Shown: in pieces, positions 7,292-16,771 of the stretch | Layout of the letters: every line of letters begins with the position of its first letter | Numbering within the stretch: the first letter of the stretch is position 1 | Assembly (NCBI GenBank): GCA_964550895.1 | Contig: CAZKAP010000010.1 | Location: 5,954 to 69,953 of the forward strand | Direction of reading: 5' to 3' | DNA: 64,000 bases | Source of the DNA: CAZKAP01 sp964550895 | GTDB taxonomy: Bacteria > Bacteroidota > Bacteroidia > Flavobacteriales > Flavobacteriaceae | Position numbers and translations under genes: made by a program | The notes under the pieces: generated by a model | The model's input: the letters and a program-made list of their open reading frames with translations, nothing else | What the model was told of the DNA's origin: nothing | Database searches by the model: none

Positions 7292-10200
7292 TTACTCTAT
7301 CACGATGCGGGTACCCGCACGCTTGCCGGATAGGGTCTCCACGGTAATAATATATACCGAGGTGCGGAATCCATTCACCGGAATCAGGTAACTGCTCGCG
7401 CCGTCGAAGATATCTTGTGGATCGAAGCTTCCGACCAGCCTGCCCGTATAATCGTGCACATAGAACACCTGAGGCGTTTCGTTGGCCAGGTCGTCCAATA
7501 GCTGTACGCTGGCTACACCATCCGTGACCGGATTGCGTTCGGCTACCAGTCCGAAGCTCGTTCCCATATCGGGCTCGTTATCCGTTACGGTTACCGTTAC
7601 GCTGGCGGTATCCGTCAGCCCTTCGGCATCCGAGACGGTCAGCACCACCTGGAAATTTCCGGCATCTGAAAACACATGGGTGGGATTGCTTCCCATACCC
7701 GTGGCTCCATCGCCAAAATCCCAGCTGTACGTGGCTATTCCCTTGTCGTCGGTCGAACCCGAACCGTCAAAATCGACGGACAGGGGCGCCTCTCCACTCA
7801 GGATAGAAGCAACGATATCTGCTTCAGGTCCCGTATTGGGTTCGTTCACGGTTATGGTGAATACCTCCGTATCGGTCAGGCCTTCCTCGTCGGCCACGGT
7901 GAATACCGCTGTATACACACCCGCCGTGAGATAGGTATGAACGGTGTTAGGCGTGGTTTCCACCGGACTGCCATCGCCGAAATCCCAGGAGTAGCTTACT
8001 ATGCCCTTGTCGTCCGTGGAAGCATCCCCTGTGAAATTCACCACCAGAGGAACGTCGCCGGCAATCGGAGCCGCACTGGCCACCGCCACGGGGGCCTCGT
8101 TCTCCGTTGGCTGCTGCACGGTAATCAGTATGCTCGACTGATCGGTGAGGCCTCCGGCATCGGTTACCGTAAGCGTGACTGTAAATTCACCAATACCGGT
8201 AAACAAGTGAGTCGGGTCCGCCTGGGTAGATGAAGTACCATCACCGAAGTCCCATTGATAGCTTTCGATACCCACGTCGTCCGTCGAGCCCGAACCGGTA
8301 AAGGATACCTCGAGCGGGGCCTCACCTTCTGTTACCGAGGCTTCGATAACGGCCACAGGGGCTTCGTTGGGTACATTCACGGTAATTACAATAGTAGCTA
8401 CCGCCGACAAGCCATCTATATCCGTTACGGTGAGCGTAACATCGTACGTACCCGGAGTATTGAAGGTTTTTATAGGGCTAACCTCAGTTGAGGTTGTTCC
8501 GTCTTTAAAGTCCCATTGATAGCTTTCGATTCCTGTGTCGTCCGTAGAACCGGAACCATCGAAGATTACCGTCAATGGTGCTTGCCCCTCCGTTACACTT
8601 GCCGTAGCTACTGGAATTGGAGAGTCGTTTTCATTCACTGTAATGTCTATGGTATCTGTTCCGGTTAAACCGCCGCCGTCAGTAACGGTCAGCGATACGG
8701 TGTACACGCCGGGGGTGGTGAACTCGTATTGCGGACTGACTTCCGTAGAAGTACCTGTACCATCCCCAAAGTCCCATTCGTAGGACACAATATCATCCTG
8801 ATCATCGCTTGAAGTCGATCCATCAAAGGACACCGTTAATGGATTGTTACCAACAACGGGATCGGCCAGGGCAATAGCTACCGGTGCGGCATTCACGACT
8901 ATATCGATGGTTGCCGTGTCCGTCAGGCCTTCGGTATCTGTTACCGTGAGTGTCGCGGTAAAGGTTCCGGAGTTTACGTAGGTATACACGGGATCAGCCT
9001 CGTCCGAAGTACCTCCATCGCCGAAGTCCCATGCGTATGTTGCAATGGCAACCTCATCAGTTGAATTGCTGCCCGTAAAGGTGACCTCCAGAGGGGGAGC
9101 ACCAGATTCAGGAGTTGCGGAAACTATTGCTGTCGGTGGTATTCCTGAACCGAGAACCGAAATCTCAATGGTTGCGGTATCCGTCAGCCCTTCACTATCG
9201 GTTACTGTCAGGGCAGCTGTGAATGTTCCGGGATTCTCATAAATGTACACCGGATCGGCTTCGTCCGAAGTACCTCCATCGCCGAAGTCCCAGGCATAGG
9301 TTACGACTTCTACGTCGTCCGTGGAGTCGCTACCCGTAAAGGTTACCTCCAGCGGCGGTGCCCCGGTTTCAGGCGTTGCTGAAACCACGGCCGTCGGGCC
9401 AACGCCGGTACCGAGCACCTCGATGTCCTGAGTGGCGGTATCCGTATTGCCATCGGCATCCCCTACGGTCAGGGTAACGGTATATACCCCTGGGGTCGTG
9501 AAGATATGCTGCGGATCGGCTTCGGTGGAAGTGCCTCCGTCACCGAAATCCCAAGCGTAGGAAGTCACACCTACATCATCCAGGGAATTGCTCCCGGTAA
9601 AGTTTACCGTCAGCGGTATGTTTCCGCTGAGTACATCTGCGTTAATGACCGCCAGCAGTTCACCGGGCAATCCGATGGTCCAGACGAAGTCGATGGTCTC
9701 GGTTGCGCCGCCATTCTCCGTCACCGTAACGGTCACGTTGTACGGGCTATTCTCGGCTGCGCCTACCGCGCCTTCGCAGGCGGGCGACTCAGGGAAACTA
9801 TTGAGCTGTGCATCGGAATAATCCGGTCCGTCTACTTTATACAATGCGACCCGATCAATGGCATGGCCGGCACTGCGTTCCGATATCTGCATGGTATAGG
9901 TACCCGGATTCACGAAGTAAACGTACACGTTGTGCGGGTCGTTGTCACTGGTAAAGGACTGCCAGGTATAATTTTCCGAGCCCCCACCGGACTTATAAAT
10001 CTTCAAGAAGCCATTGGTTGAAGCTCCTTCAGGAGTGGTTGCCGGAGTCTGTCTTGCCGTACCTCCCGGAAACACAATATCCGTTTGGGCGCCAAGAAGG
10101 TTGTTGATGATATCGGCTTCCGTTCCCGGATCACCCGCAGTCAGATCGATTCCGAAGAACCAAACGTTATCGTTGTTCGGAAACTTTAGCCAGTTGTCGT

Positions 10201-13200
10201 TCTCCTCTGATGCTTCGGGCCCGCTGTAGAAGCTATTCCAGATAAAGCGGTAAACTCCGGGGGTTGTGATGGTTACATCGTAATCCAGTGTTCCCCCATT
10301 CTGCTGGAAGAAACTATTCGTACCGGCCAGGATGCCCACTTCGTTGTCCAAATTGGTAATTGTCCAATTCGGTACCAAATCCGTGGACTCCGCCTCGATA
10401 ATCACCAAGCCATTCTCCTCCACGAAAACATTGTTACCCGAACCGCCACAATCACCGTTCGATATGGTACCGGAAATGAGTCCGGTATTTTCGTCTATGG
10501 TAAGAGTAGGTGGCAAATTGGTAGCCGAATAGGTCGTGGTCTCCGTGCTGGTCGCTTCGATTTGCAGGCTAACGTCGTCTCCTTCCTGATTGAACTGGTT
10601 CCCGGGGTTGGTGACGTCGAAATCCACATTGGCGTTATTCGTCAGTATTACGGTTACCTCCTGCCCATTATCGTATGTGATCGATAGTATGGCCGTCCGG
10701 TCCGCTCCGGTTCCGCTCAGGGCGATCTCCAGCGGATTGCTGGAACTTGGATCGAGGAGGGTTCCGCTGAAATCTCCGCTGGTAATGCTAAAGTCGGCCG
10801 CATCGGCTCCGAATATGGCGATCGATTCCACAAAAATACCCACATTTCCACCGGATACATCTACGTTGAGGGTGCTGCTTTCTCCATCTGCCACGACCAG
10901 AGTTGTGGGTGCGGAGAGGCTGCTCGCTACACTGGGCGACCCTACGGGGCTGTCCTCACCGAGGAATTCGTAATTCTTCTGGCTGCCCCCTCCACGCGAA
11001 GGAGCACCGGCCAGGATATGCACACCGGGGCCCGATACGATGGCCTGGGTTCCATGCCGCTCGGTATTCAGGTCGGCCAGTCTCTTCCAGGTTTGGGTAA
11101 CCGGATCGTATTGCTCGGTAATCTTCAGGGCATCGTCGGTAAGCACACCGTAAACGTCCTCGTCCTGAACCTCACCTCCGATAACCACCAGCTTATCGTT
11201 GAAATTCACTGAAGCCGGGGCTCCTCGGGGGGTCGGTATGTTCTGATCGGATGGCAGCGTACTCCAGGTACCCGAAGTGAAGTCGAATACATCCACCTCG
11301 GCGATAGTGGGAGCCCAGACGCCTCCTACTCCACCGGAAAGCCGTCCACCTGCCAGGTACATCTTATCTCCGATAACCGCGGAGTGGAAGTGGTCTCGGG
11401 CCCGGGGCGCGTTCGGCAGTACCGTCCATTCGCCCGTGGCCGGGTTAAAGGAATCAAATTGGTTCACAAAGCCTCCATCGTGACCGTCGTTATTCCCACC
11501 CACGATGTAGAAGATATCGTTGTACACTACCAATCCTGTCGAACCACGGCGACGTGCCACTGGAATCTCGGGTCCTTCGATCCACTGCTCGGTCGCCGGG
11601 TTGAACATCCATATGTTCGTGGCCGGAACTTCATTGGGAAAATTATTCGTCTGGAAGGCGCCAATGATCCAAATGAGGCCCTTGTATTCCGTGGCCTGGA
11701 AGTGGTTAAATTCGAAAGGAGCCGAATCCACCAGGGATTCCCAGGTATCGTTGGTATAATCGTATACGTCTATGGTCTTGGCATTCTCGCGGCCTCCCAT
11801 GAGGTAGAACTTATCACCGGCCTGTACGAAGGAATTCTCGTGACGGGCGGTATAGTTCTCGTTTTCGTTCTTATCGGTCCAGATGAAGTCGGCCGATACT
11901 GTCCAGGTAAACACCTCGCTGGATGGGGCCGAATTCGGAAGCTTGGCCGTAACCACCACGTTATGTACACCATCTCCATTGGGACCACCCGCGGCTGCAG
12001 ATGCGGCTATGGTACCCGATATGGCACCGGTCTCGGGATTGATGTTAATGCCATCGGGCTGACCCGAGATGTAATACTCGAGGTCGAAGCTCGGATCTCC
12101 ACCCGTGGCAGATGCCTGCAGGTTAACGGAATTAGTGATTTCGTTGGTCTGATTGGCGATGGGCGCCATATTCAAAACAGGGAAACCGGTATCTACCTTA
12201 TACACTTCTATGGCACTGATCGTCGGGTTCTCCACTTCGCGACCGAAACCTATGTTCAGGGTTCCGTCCGTGACAGTGACCGAATAGCTCAGCATACCGG
12301 CTACGTCGTGACCAAATTCTTCGACCAGATCCAGGTTGTTTTCTACTGCATTGCCTTCGATCAGGATGTCAAAAATCCGATCGCCTACCTGGTTCAGATC
12401 GTCAAAACTGTTTGCAAAGTACAGATTAACGACATAGCTACCGTTCTCCAGATCCAGGGTGTATTCCATATCCGGCAGGCCGTTGGGATCGAAGCGTTCC
12501 TCGGCAAATATCTGATCGAAGACCATTTCGCTGATGTAAGCAGGTATGGAAGGATCACGGCTTTCATAGGGTACGCCTCCGAATCCTATGGTAGTTCCGG
12601 TGTTTACGGAGAAGTTCCCCCCGGTTCCGGCCCCGGACTGGCTGTCTTCCTCCCAATTGGGTCCGATATCCGTCGAGGTGATCTGATTCCCTCCGGCATT
12701 TAAACGGTACGAGAAGGCATCGAATATCTCCCAGGTCAAATTGAGGATGGTGGTATCGTCGGAAAATCCGTCCGAATCGTCTATGGTTATGGTGACGGAA
12801 TAGGGACTGCCCGCATCGGCTCCATCGGCGATGGTTCCGCCGATCTGACCGTTGGTGGGTTCCAGGGAAACACCCGGAGGAAGTCCTGTAGCAGCATATT
12901 GCAAATTCCCGTCTCCTCCTATGGCCTGAACACCCAGGCTTCCATTGAGGACTTCCCCATTATTAGAGACCTGATCTGGTATTTCATAGGCATAGATCGG
13001 AGTATCGTTATCCAAGGCATCGAGGATCTCAATACCATTGATCAGCGGATTCTCGATCACGTCGTGCAGAAGTTGAATATCAAGTGAACCATCCGTTACG
13101 GGGATGATATGCGTGATCACTGTCCCCACATTGTTTCCATAGGTACCCGACAGGTCGATGTCCTGCAGTAAGGGGTAATTCCGGCCCTCTAACTGTACAT

Positions 13201-16200
13201 CGAATATGCGCTCTCCGGCCTCACTGGTTCCGAAGAATCCATTACCCATGTACAACCTAACCTCGTAATTGCCGGCCTCGGTAATGGGGAAGGAATAGGT
13301 CAGGTTTGGAGCTCCTGGGGTGAGATCAGCCCGCTCCGTCTCAAAAATCTCCAGGGGAGTTGTAGTCTGATCGACGGAGGGATCATAGGTGTTAATGGTT
13401 CCTTCGAAAACCCAATCCGAGCCCGGATTTACCAAGTACTGGGATGGATTGGCCAGGGTATCTTCTTCCCAGTCCATCTCTCCATCTATTGCCGTGAGCT
13501 GCGGGCCGCCGGAATTGACCCGGTACAGCACGGCTCCACCTTCGATGGTCGAAACCGTAAAGGTGTCTTCCACGAAATTGGTATCCCCATCCGTAGCCCG
13601 AACGGTGATATCCGAAGTGCCCACGGTAGCCGGGAAGGTGATCGTCAGCAGGTTGCCATTAATAGCCGCCCCAAAATCCGTGTTGGTATTGGATTCAACG
13701 GTATAGGTCAGGTTATCCGTTCCAAAGTTGTCATCGAAGTAGTCGTCCATATTCAGTACCACATCATTGGCACCTACGAGTTCCTGGACATCGGGAATCT
13801 CCTGAACCACGACAGGTATTTCGTTGAGGACGTTCAGGAAATCCCAGGAACCCTCCAGCTCCTTACCGGGGGTATTCGAACTTCCTATAAATCCTACGGC
13901 CAGGTCACGAGTATTCTGCTGTATGGCCTCCAGGATGGTTCCCTGGGCAGCGATGGTGGCTATGGAAACTCTGGGATTGGTATCAATCTGATACTCGAGT
14001 TCCACCTGTCCGTTTGTCGGATTCACCTCAAAATAGAACTTGATGGTCTCCGTGGGGCGATCACCAATGGGCAATGCCGAGGTAATCGGTGTTCCGGGTA
14101 CATCGTTGATTTCCTGAAGTATTTCGAAGCCATTCAGGTTCACCACGAACTTGATGTAGTTGCTCTGGGTTCCGTCTCCTATGAAGAATCCGAGCTCCCC
14201 TGCACTTACCCCGTTGGTATTCTCGTAGAGTCGCAATGGACCCGTAAAGCCATTCATACCTCCCACGACAGTAAAAGGACCAGTAGAGGCATCCACCTGT
14301 ACCCCGTACTGATAGCCTTTTTCCTGAGTATTGGTTGCGCCCAGTGCAGTACCTTCCGTCATATGAGAAGTCATGATACCCGGAGCTCCACCCAATACAT
14401 CATTCGGATTCGGTCCGTTGTCCCGATCGTCGATCCAGTTCAGCCAGTTGGCTCCCGTATCGCCGTTGTTCATCAGACCCGTCATGCCCAGTCCGAATAT
14501 GCCGCCCAGGCCTTGCTGATTATTAAACAGGGCATTGCTGACGGGCAGAGTAAAGGCATCGGAACCGGCACTTAAAGGATCGCCGAGCTGGAAAGGATCG
14601 TCAGCATCGGCTATGCCGTCGGCATCGTCATCGGGATCATTCAGATCCGATACCAGTGTTCCGCCAGCGGCCTCATCGAAGTCGTTGGGCTGAGAACCAC
14701 CGTTGCAAACCGCGGTTCCATTATCTTCTTCATCCTGATTGGAGTATCCATCGAAGTCACCGTCCGCCAGTGGATCATAACCGGGCTCTCCGGGTTCTAT
14801 ACAATTCAGGAAGTCATTGGGCTCATAAACTATGATGCTCCCTCCGGAAGGATTTCCAGTTGAGGTACCTCCCAGTGTACCTACCCAGATGGTACCGGGA
14901 AAGATCTCGTTGTCGCCGTTACAGGTTATACCCAGGGCATCACCGCTGATTCCCGAAAGGAAAGCGGAGGTGAGTGTCTGTAGTCCACCACTTCCATCGA
15001 GCTGTACCCGGCGAATTTGTCCCTGGTTGCTTCCTGCCAGCAAGTCGCCTTGCATGGCACCACCGAAGTTGGAGGCCGTGTACTCGTCTATACCGTTGGT
15101 ATTGGTTCCCCATATCACAACCGGATTATCTGTTGCACCATCGGGATTAGGCTCGGATGGGCCTCTCCAGTCGCCCTCTACGGGGTTGGCAACGGCCACC
15201 GGAGGCCAGTTGGCCGGTAGTGCAATACTGGGATCCGTAGTAGATCCCGGGGTGGATCCGTCCGGATCGTAGGTCTGTGTGCGAAAAACAGCGCCAGTGG
15301 TGCCCGCACCCGGTGCGGTAAACAAACCGGCACCGCTGGGGTTGGCCCTAACGGGTACGGGGTGCCCGCCATAGAACGAGCCAAAGGTATAGGTGTCCAG
15401 ATTCGAAGTCACCAGTTCCAGATGATCCTTATTATCGATCTGCTCCCCTCCTGAGGCCGACTGGCTCCCGGGTTCCGCCGGGTTGTAATCGTTATTTACT
15501 GTAGCTAAGCCCTCGTTCTCCGGGAATCCTCCCCAGCCCTGATTGGCTCCATTATCCGTTACGTAGAGGGCTCCACTCTCGGTAACCACGAAGTCGTAAC
15601 TGTTGCGGTAACCGGGGGAAAGCATCTTCACCGGGCTGGAATTATCCAGTATGGCCATATTGAGGCCGTCGTTTCCACCCCAGGGATCATTGACGTCGAT
15701 ACCGTTGTAATTGGGATCGTCTGGATCGGTTACCCCATTGACATTGGCTCGGGTAGGATCGTCCAGCGTAGGCAAATCGTAAAGGTACTGACGGCCCCCA
15801 TCGGTCTTGATCCCGAGGGCATCCAAAACGCCCAGATCGAAGGCCAGTATGGCACCGGAAAGGGCATACTCGCAAGTGTACACGAAGTTGATCGAGGGGG
15901 CACCGCCGTTGGTGTTACCCCCGGAGGCGACGATCAAATATTCAGTTCCATTGATGGTGGCCAATTCCAGTGCATTGGTGGAATGGTTCTCCTCGGAACG
16001 GGGAAGGCCCCGCACGATGTCGACCACATCCCAGTCGCTGCCCGTCCAGCTAAAGCGGGTAACTACACCGGAGTTGGTGTCGAGCCCGACATCCCCGTTA
16101 CCTCCTCCGGATCCTGCACCGATTCGGAAATCACTGGATGAAACATAGAACACCGGGTTGGAAACCGTGCCCCCAACGGTGATCCCGGTTACCTGTCGCT

Positions 16201-16525
16201 CGATACTGTTGTGCGGGGATCCATCGTCATTGTGGTCCGGCATGGTCTGTATGTCATTCAAGACCTCCACAGCGGTGACCACATAGTCCTGAGGGCCGTT
16301 CCGCTGTATGGTATAAATCTTTATGAGCCCCGGGTATTCGGCCGTATACAGGCGGCCATCGGGTCCGAACATGAGCGAGGTGATGCCATTGGAAGCATCT
16401 CCGAACCCATTAAAATCAAGGAAACTTTCATCGAAACCCTGGGCACGTACGGTACCGGTAAAGGCAACCATCGCAAGCAAGACCAGGCCGAATGATCGAA
16501 GGAATTTGGGGCAATTCTTTTTCAT
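7292..16525 (-). CDS. Giant secreted multidomain PKD protein with type IX secretion sorting domain
   Basis: 3077 residues, by far the largest gene. Order read from sequence: signal peptide (about 1-28, cleaved near VRAQGF); a six-bladed glucose/sorbosone dehydrogenase-like propeller (about 30-575, with YVTDNGANQGWGG); acidic calcium-binding type-3 repeats (575-655); a concanavalin-like region (about 660-890); a cadherin-like domain; two malectin domains (from about 998 and 1272), each followed by a putative Ig domain; Kelch repeats (1545-1845); a CBM6/35-like domain (2033-2227); eight PKD domains (2287-2980), each with a WDFGDG-type motif; and a C-terminal type A sorting domain ending YIITVETLSGKRAGTRIVIE. 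The sorting domain implies export by the type IX system and attachment to or release from the outer surface. Sugar-binding modules plus position beside wzc/wza suggest a matrix or adhesion protein. Enzymatic activity of the propeller is not shown. Confidence 0.9.
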   Translation of the reverse strand: MKKNCPKFLRSFGLVLLAMVAFTGTVRAQGFDESFLDFNGFGDASNGITSLMFGPDGRLYTAEYPGLIKIYTIQRNGPQDYVVTAVEVLNDIQTMPDHNDDGSPHNSIERQVTGITVGGTVSNPVFYVSSSDFRIGAGSGGGNGDVGLDTNSGVVTRFSWTGSDWDVVDIVRGLPRSEENHSTNALELATINGTEYLIVASGGNTNGGAPSINFVYTCEYALSGAILAFDLGVLDALGIKTDGGRQYLYDLPTLDDPTRANVNGVTDPDDPNYNGIDVNDPWGGNDGLNMAILDNSSPVKMLSPGYRNSYDFVVTESGALYVTDNGANQGWGGFPENEGLATVNNDYNPAEPGSQSASGGEQIDNKDHLELVTSNLDTYTFGSFYGGHPVPVRANPSGAGLFTAPGAGTTGAVFRTQTYDPDGSTPGSTTDPSIALPANWPPVAVANPVEGDWRGPSEPNPDGATDNPVVIWGTNTNGIDEYTASNFGGAMQGDLLAGSNQGQIRRVQLDGSGGLQTLTSAFLSGISGDALGITCNGDNEIFPGTIWVGTLGGTSTGNPSGGSIIVYEPNDFLNCIEPGEPGYDPLADGDFDGYSNQDEEDNGTAVCNGGSQPNDFDEAAGGTLVSDLNDPDDDADGIADADDPFQLGDPLSAGSDAFTLPVSNALFNNQQGLGGIFGLGMTGLMNNGDTGANWLNWIDDRDNGPNPNDVLGGAPGIMTSHMTEGTALGATNTQEKGYQYGVQVDASTGPFTVVGGMNGFTGPLRLYENTNGVSAGELGFFIGDGTQSNYIKFVVNLNGFEILQEINDVPGTPITSALPIGDRPTETIKFYFEVNPTNGQVELEYQIDTNPRVSIATIAAQGTILEAIQQNTRDLAVGFIGSSNTPGKELEGSWDFLNVLNEIPVVVQEIPDVQELVGANDVVLNMDDYFDDNFGTDNLTYTVESNTNTDFGAAINGNLLTITFPATVGTSDITVRATDGDTNFVEDTFTVSTIEGGAVLYRVNSGGPQLTAIDGEMDWEEDTLANPSQYLVNPGSDWVFEGTINTYDPSVDQTTTPLEIFETERADLTPGAPNLTYSFPITEAGNYEVRLYMGNGFFGTSEAGERIFDVQLEGRNYPLLQDIDLSGTYGNNVGTVITHIIPVTDGSLDIQLLHDVIENPLINGIEILDALDNDTPIYAYEIPDQVSNNGEVLNGSLGVQAIGGDGNLQYAATGLPPGVSLEPTNGQIGGTIADGADAGSPYSVTITIDDSDGFSDDTTILNLTWEIFDAFSYRLNAGGNQITSTDIGPNWEEDSQSGAGTGGNFSVNTGTTIGFGGVPYESRDPSIPAYISEMVFDQIFAEERFDPNGLPDMEYTLDLENGSYVVNLYFANSFDDLNQVGDRIFDILIEGNAVENNLDLVEEFGHDVAGMLSYSVTVTDGTLNIGFGREVENPTISAIEVYKVDTGFPVLNMAPIANQTNEITNSVNLQASATGGDPSFDLEYYISGQPDGININPETGAISGTIAASAAAGGPNGDGVHNVVVTAKLPNSAPSSEVFTWTVSADFIWTDKNENENYTARHENSFVQAGDKFYLMGGRENAKTIDVYDYTNDTWESLVDSAPFEFNHFQATEYKGLIWIIGAFQTNNFPNEVPATNIWMFNPATEQWIEGPEIPVARRRGSTGLVVYNDIFYIVGGNNDGHDGGFVNQFDSFNPATGEWTVLPNAPRARDHFHSAVIGDKMYLAGGRLSGGVGGVWAPTIAEVDVFDFTSGTWSTLPSDQNIPTPRGAPASVNFNDKLVVIGGEVQDEDVYGVLTDDALKITEQYDPVTQTWKRLADLNTERHGTQAIVSGPGVHILAGAPSRGGGSQKNYEFLGEDSPVGSPSVASSLSAPTTLVVADGESSTLNVDVSGGNVGIFVESIAIFGADAADFSITSGDFSGTLLDPSSSNPLEIALSGTGADRTAILSITYDNGQEVTVILTNNANVDFDVTNPGNQFNQEGDDVSLQIEATSTETTTYSATNLPPTLTIDENTGLISGTISNGDCGGSGNNVFVEENGLVIIEAESTDLVPNWTITNLDNEVGILAGTNSFFQQNGGTLDYDVTITTPGVYRFIWNSFYSGPEASEENDNWLKFPNNDNVWFFGIDLTAGDPGTEADIINNLLGAQTDIVFPGGTARQTPATTPEGASTNGFLKIYKSGGGSENYTWQSFTSDNDPHNVYVYFVNPGTYTMQISERSAGHAIDRVALYKVDGPDYSDAQLNSFPESPACEGAVGAAENSPYNVTVTVTENGGATETIDFVWTIGLPGELLAVINADVLSGNIPLTVNFTGSNSLDDVGVTSYAWDFGDGGTSTEADPQHIFTTPGVYTVTLTVGDADGNTDTATQDIEVLGTGVGPTAVVSATPETGAPPLEVTFTGSDSTDDVEVVTYAWDFGDGGTSDEADPVYIYENPGTFTAALTVTDSEGLTDTATIEISVLGSGIPPTAIVSATPESGAPPLEVTFTGSNSTDEVAIATYAWDFGDGGTSDEADPVYTYVNSGTFTATLTVTDTEGLTDTATIDIVVNAAPVAIALADPVVGNNPLTVSFDGSTSSDDQDDIVSYEWDFGDGTGTSTEVSPQYEFTTPGVYTVSLTVTDGGGLTGTDTIDITVNENDSPIPVATASVTEGQAPLTVIFDGSGSTDDTGIESYQWDFKDGTTSTEVSPIKTFNTPGTYDVTLTVTDIDGLSAVATIVITVNVPNEAPVAVIEASVTEGEAPLEVSFTGSGSTDDVGIESYQWDFGDGTSSTQADPTHLFTGIGEFTVTLTVTDAGGLTDQSSILITVQQPTENEAPVAVASAAPIAGDVPLVVNFTGDASTDDKGIVSYSWDFGDGSPVETTPNTVHTYLTAGVYTAVFTVADEEGLTDTEVFTITVNEPNTGPEADIVASILSGEAPLSVDFDGSGSTDDKGIATYSWDFGDGATGMGSNPTHVFSDAGNFQVVLTVSDAEGLTDTASVTVTVTDNEPDMGTSFGLVAERNPVTDGVASVQLLDDLANETPQVFYVHDYTGRLVGSFDPQDIFDGASSYLIPVNGFRTSVYIITVETLSGKRAGTRIVIE
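9000..9292. repeat. Near-identical direct repeats inside the PKD array
   Basis: A 32-base stretch at 9000-9031 recurs exactly at 9261-9292, an offset of 261 bases or 87 codons, which is one PKD unit. The surrounding bases also match closely. PKD domains 2 and 3 of the giant protein therefore look like a recent in-frame tandem duplication, whereas the other six are more diverged. Confidence 0.85.
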
Positions 16526-16579
16526 CTTCTGTTGGGGATATTAAACTGTAAATGTTAACGGTACATCTACCGCGAGCAA

Positions 16580-16610
16580 CAAAAATATTCGGTTGGCCTT
16601 CCGTGGCCAA
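16580..16610 (-). promoter_or_regulatory. Candidate promoter of the giant surface protein gene
   Basis: Read on the minus strand there is TTG (16608-16610), a 20-base spacer, and TATTTTTG (16580-16587), an exact TAnnTTTG element. This is close to the Bacteroidota consensus with a spacer of about 19. It lies about 55 bp before the ATG at 16525, giving a short leader. Confidence 0.5.
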
Positions 16611-16696
16611 ATGCAATGGCAATATTTCGTCTAAAATAGCAAGAATGCCGTTTAGCGGCACCTTTGCGTTTGTTAAGAAACGGTAGCCAAATCCAC

Positions 16697-16720
16697 AAAA
16701 AAACTCTCCTGAGCAGAGAG
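16697..16720 (-). terminator. Rho-independent terminator after wzc
   Basis: On the minus strand, CTCTC TGCTCAG GAGAG (16720-16704) is followed by seven T (16703-16697). The hairpin starts about 50 bp after the wzc stop and so ends the minus-strand export operon before the giant gene, which has its own promoter further along. Confidence 0.8.
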
Positions 16721-16771
16721 CTTCTTCGTATTAATATTCTTTCAATTTCCTACGTCCAACGGAAGAAGGAT

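Noticed and set aside
11384..12703. 439-codon open frame on the plus strand
   Set aside because: Opposite the giant surface protein; composition and lack of motifs indicate a shadow.
14800..16440. N-terminal propeller of the giant protein considered as an active PQQ sugar dehydrogenase
   Set aside because: The fold resembles that family but I could not confirm the cofactor and catalytic residues, so no activity is claimed.
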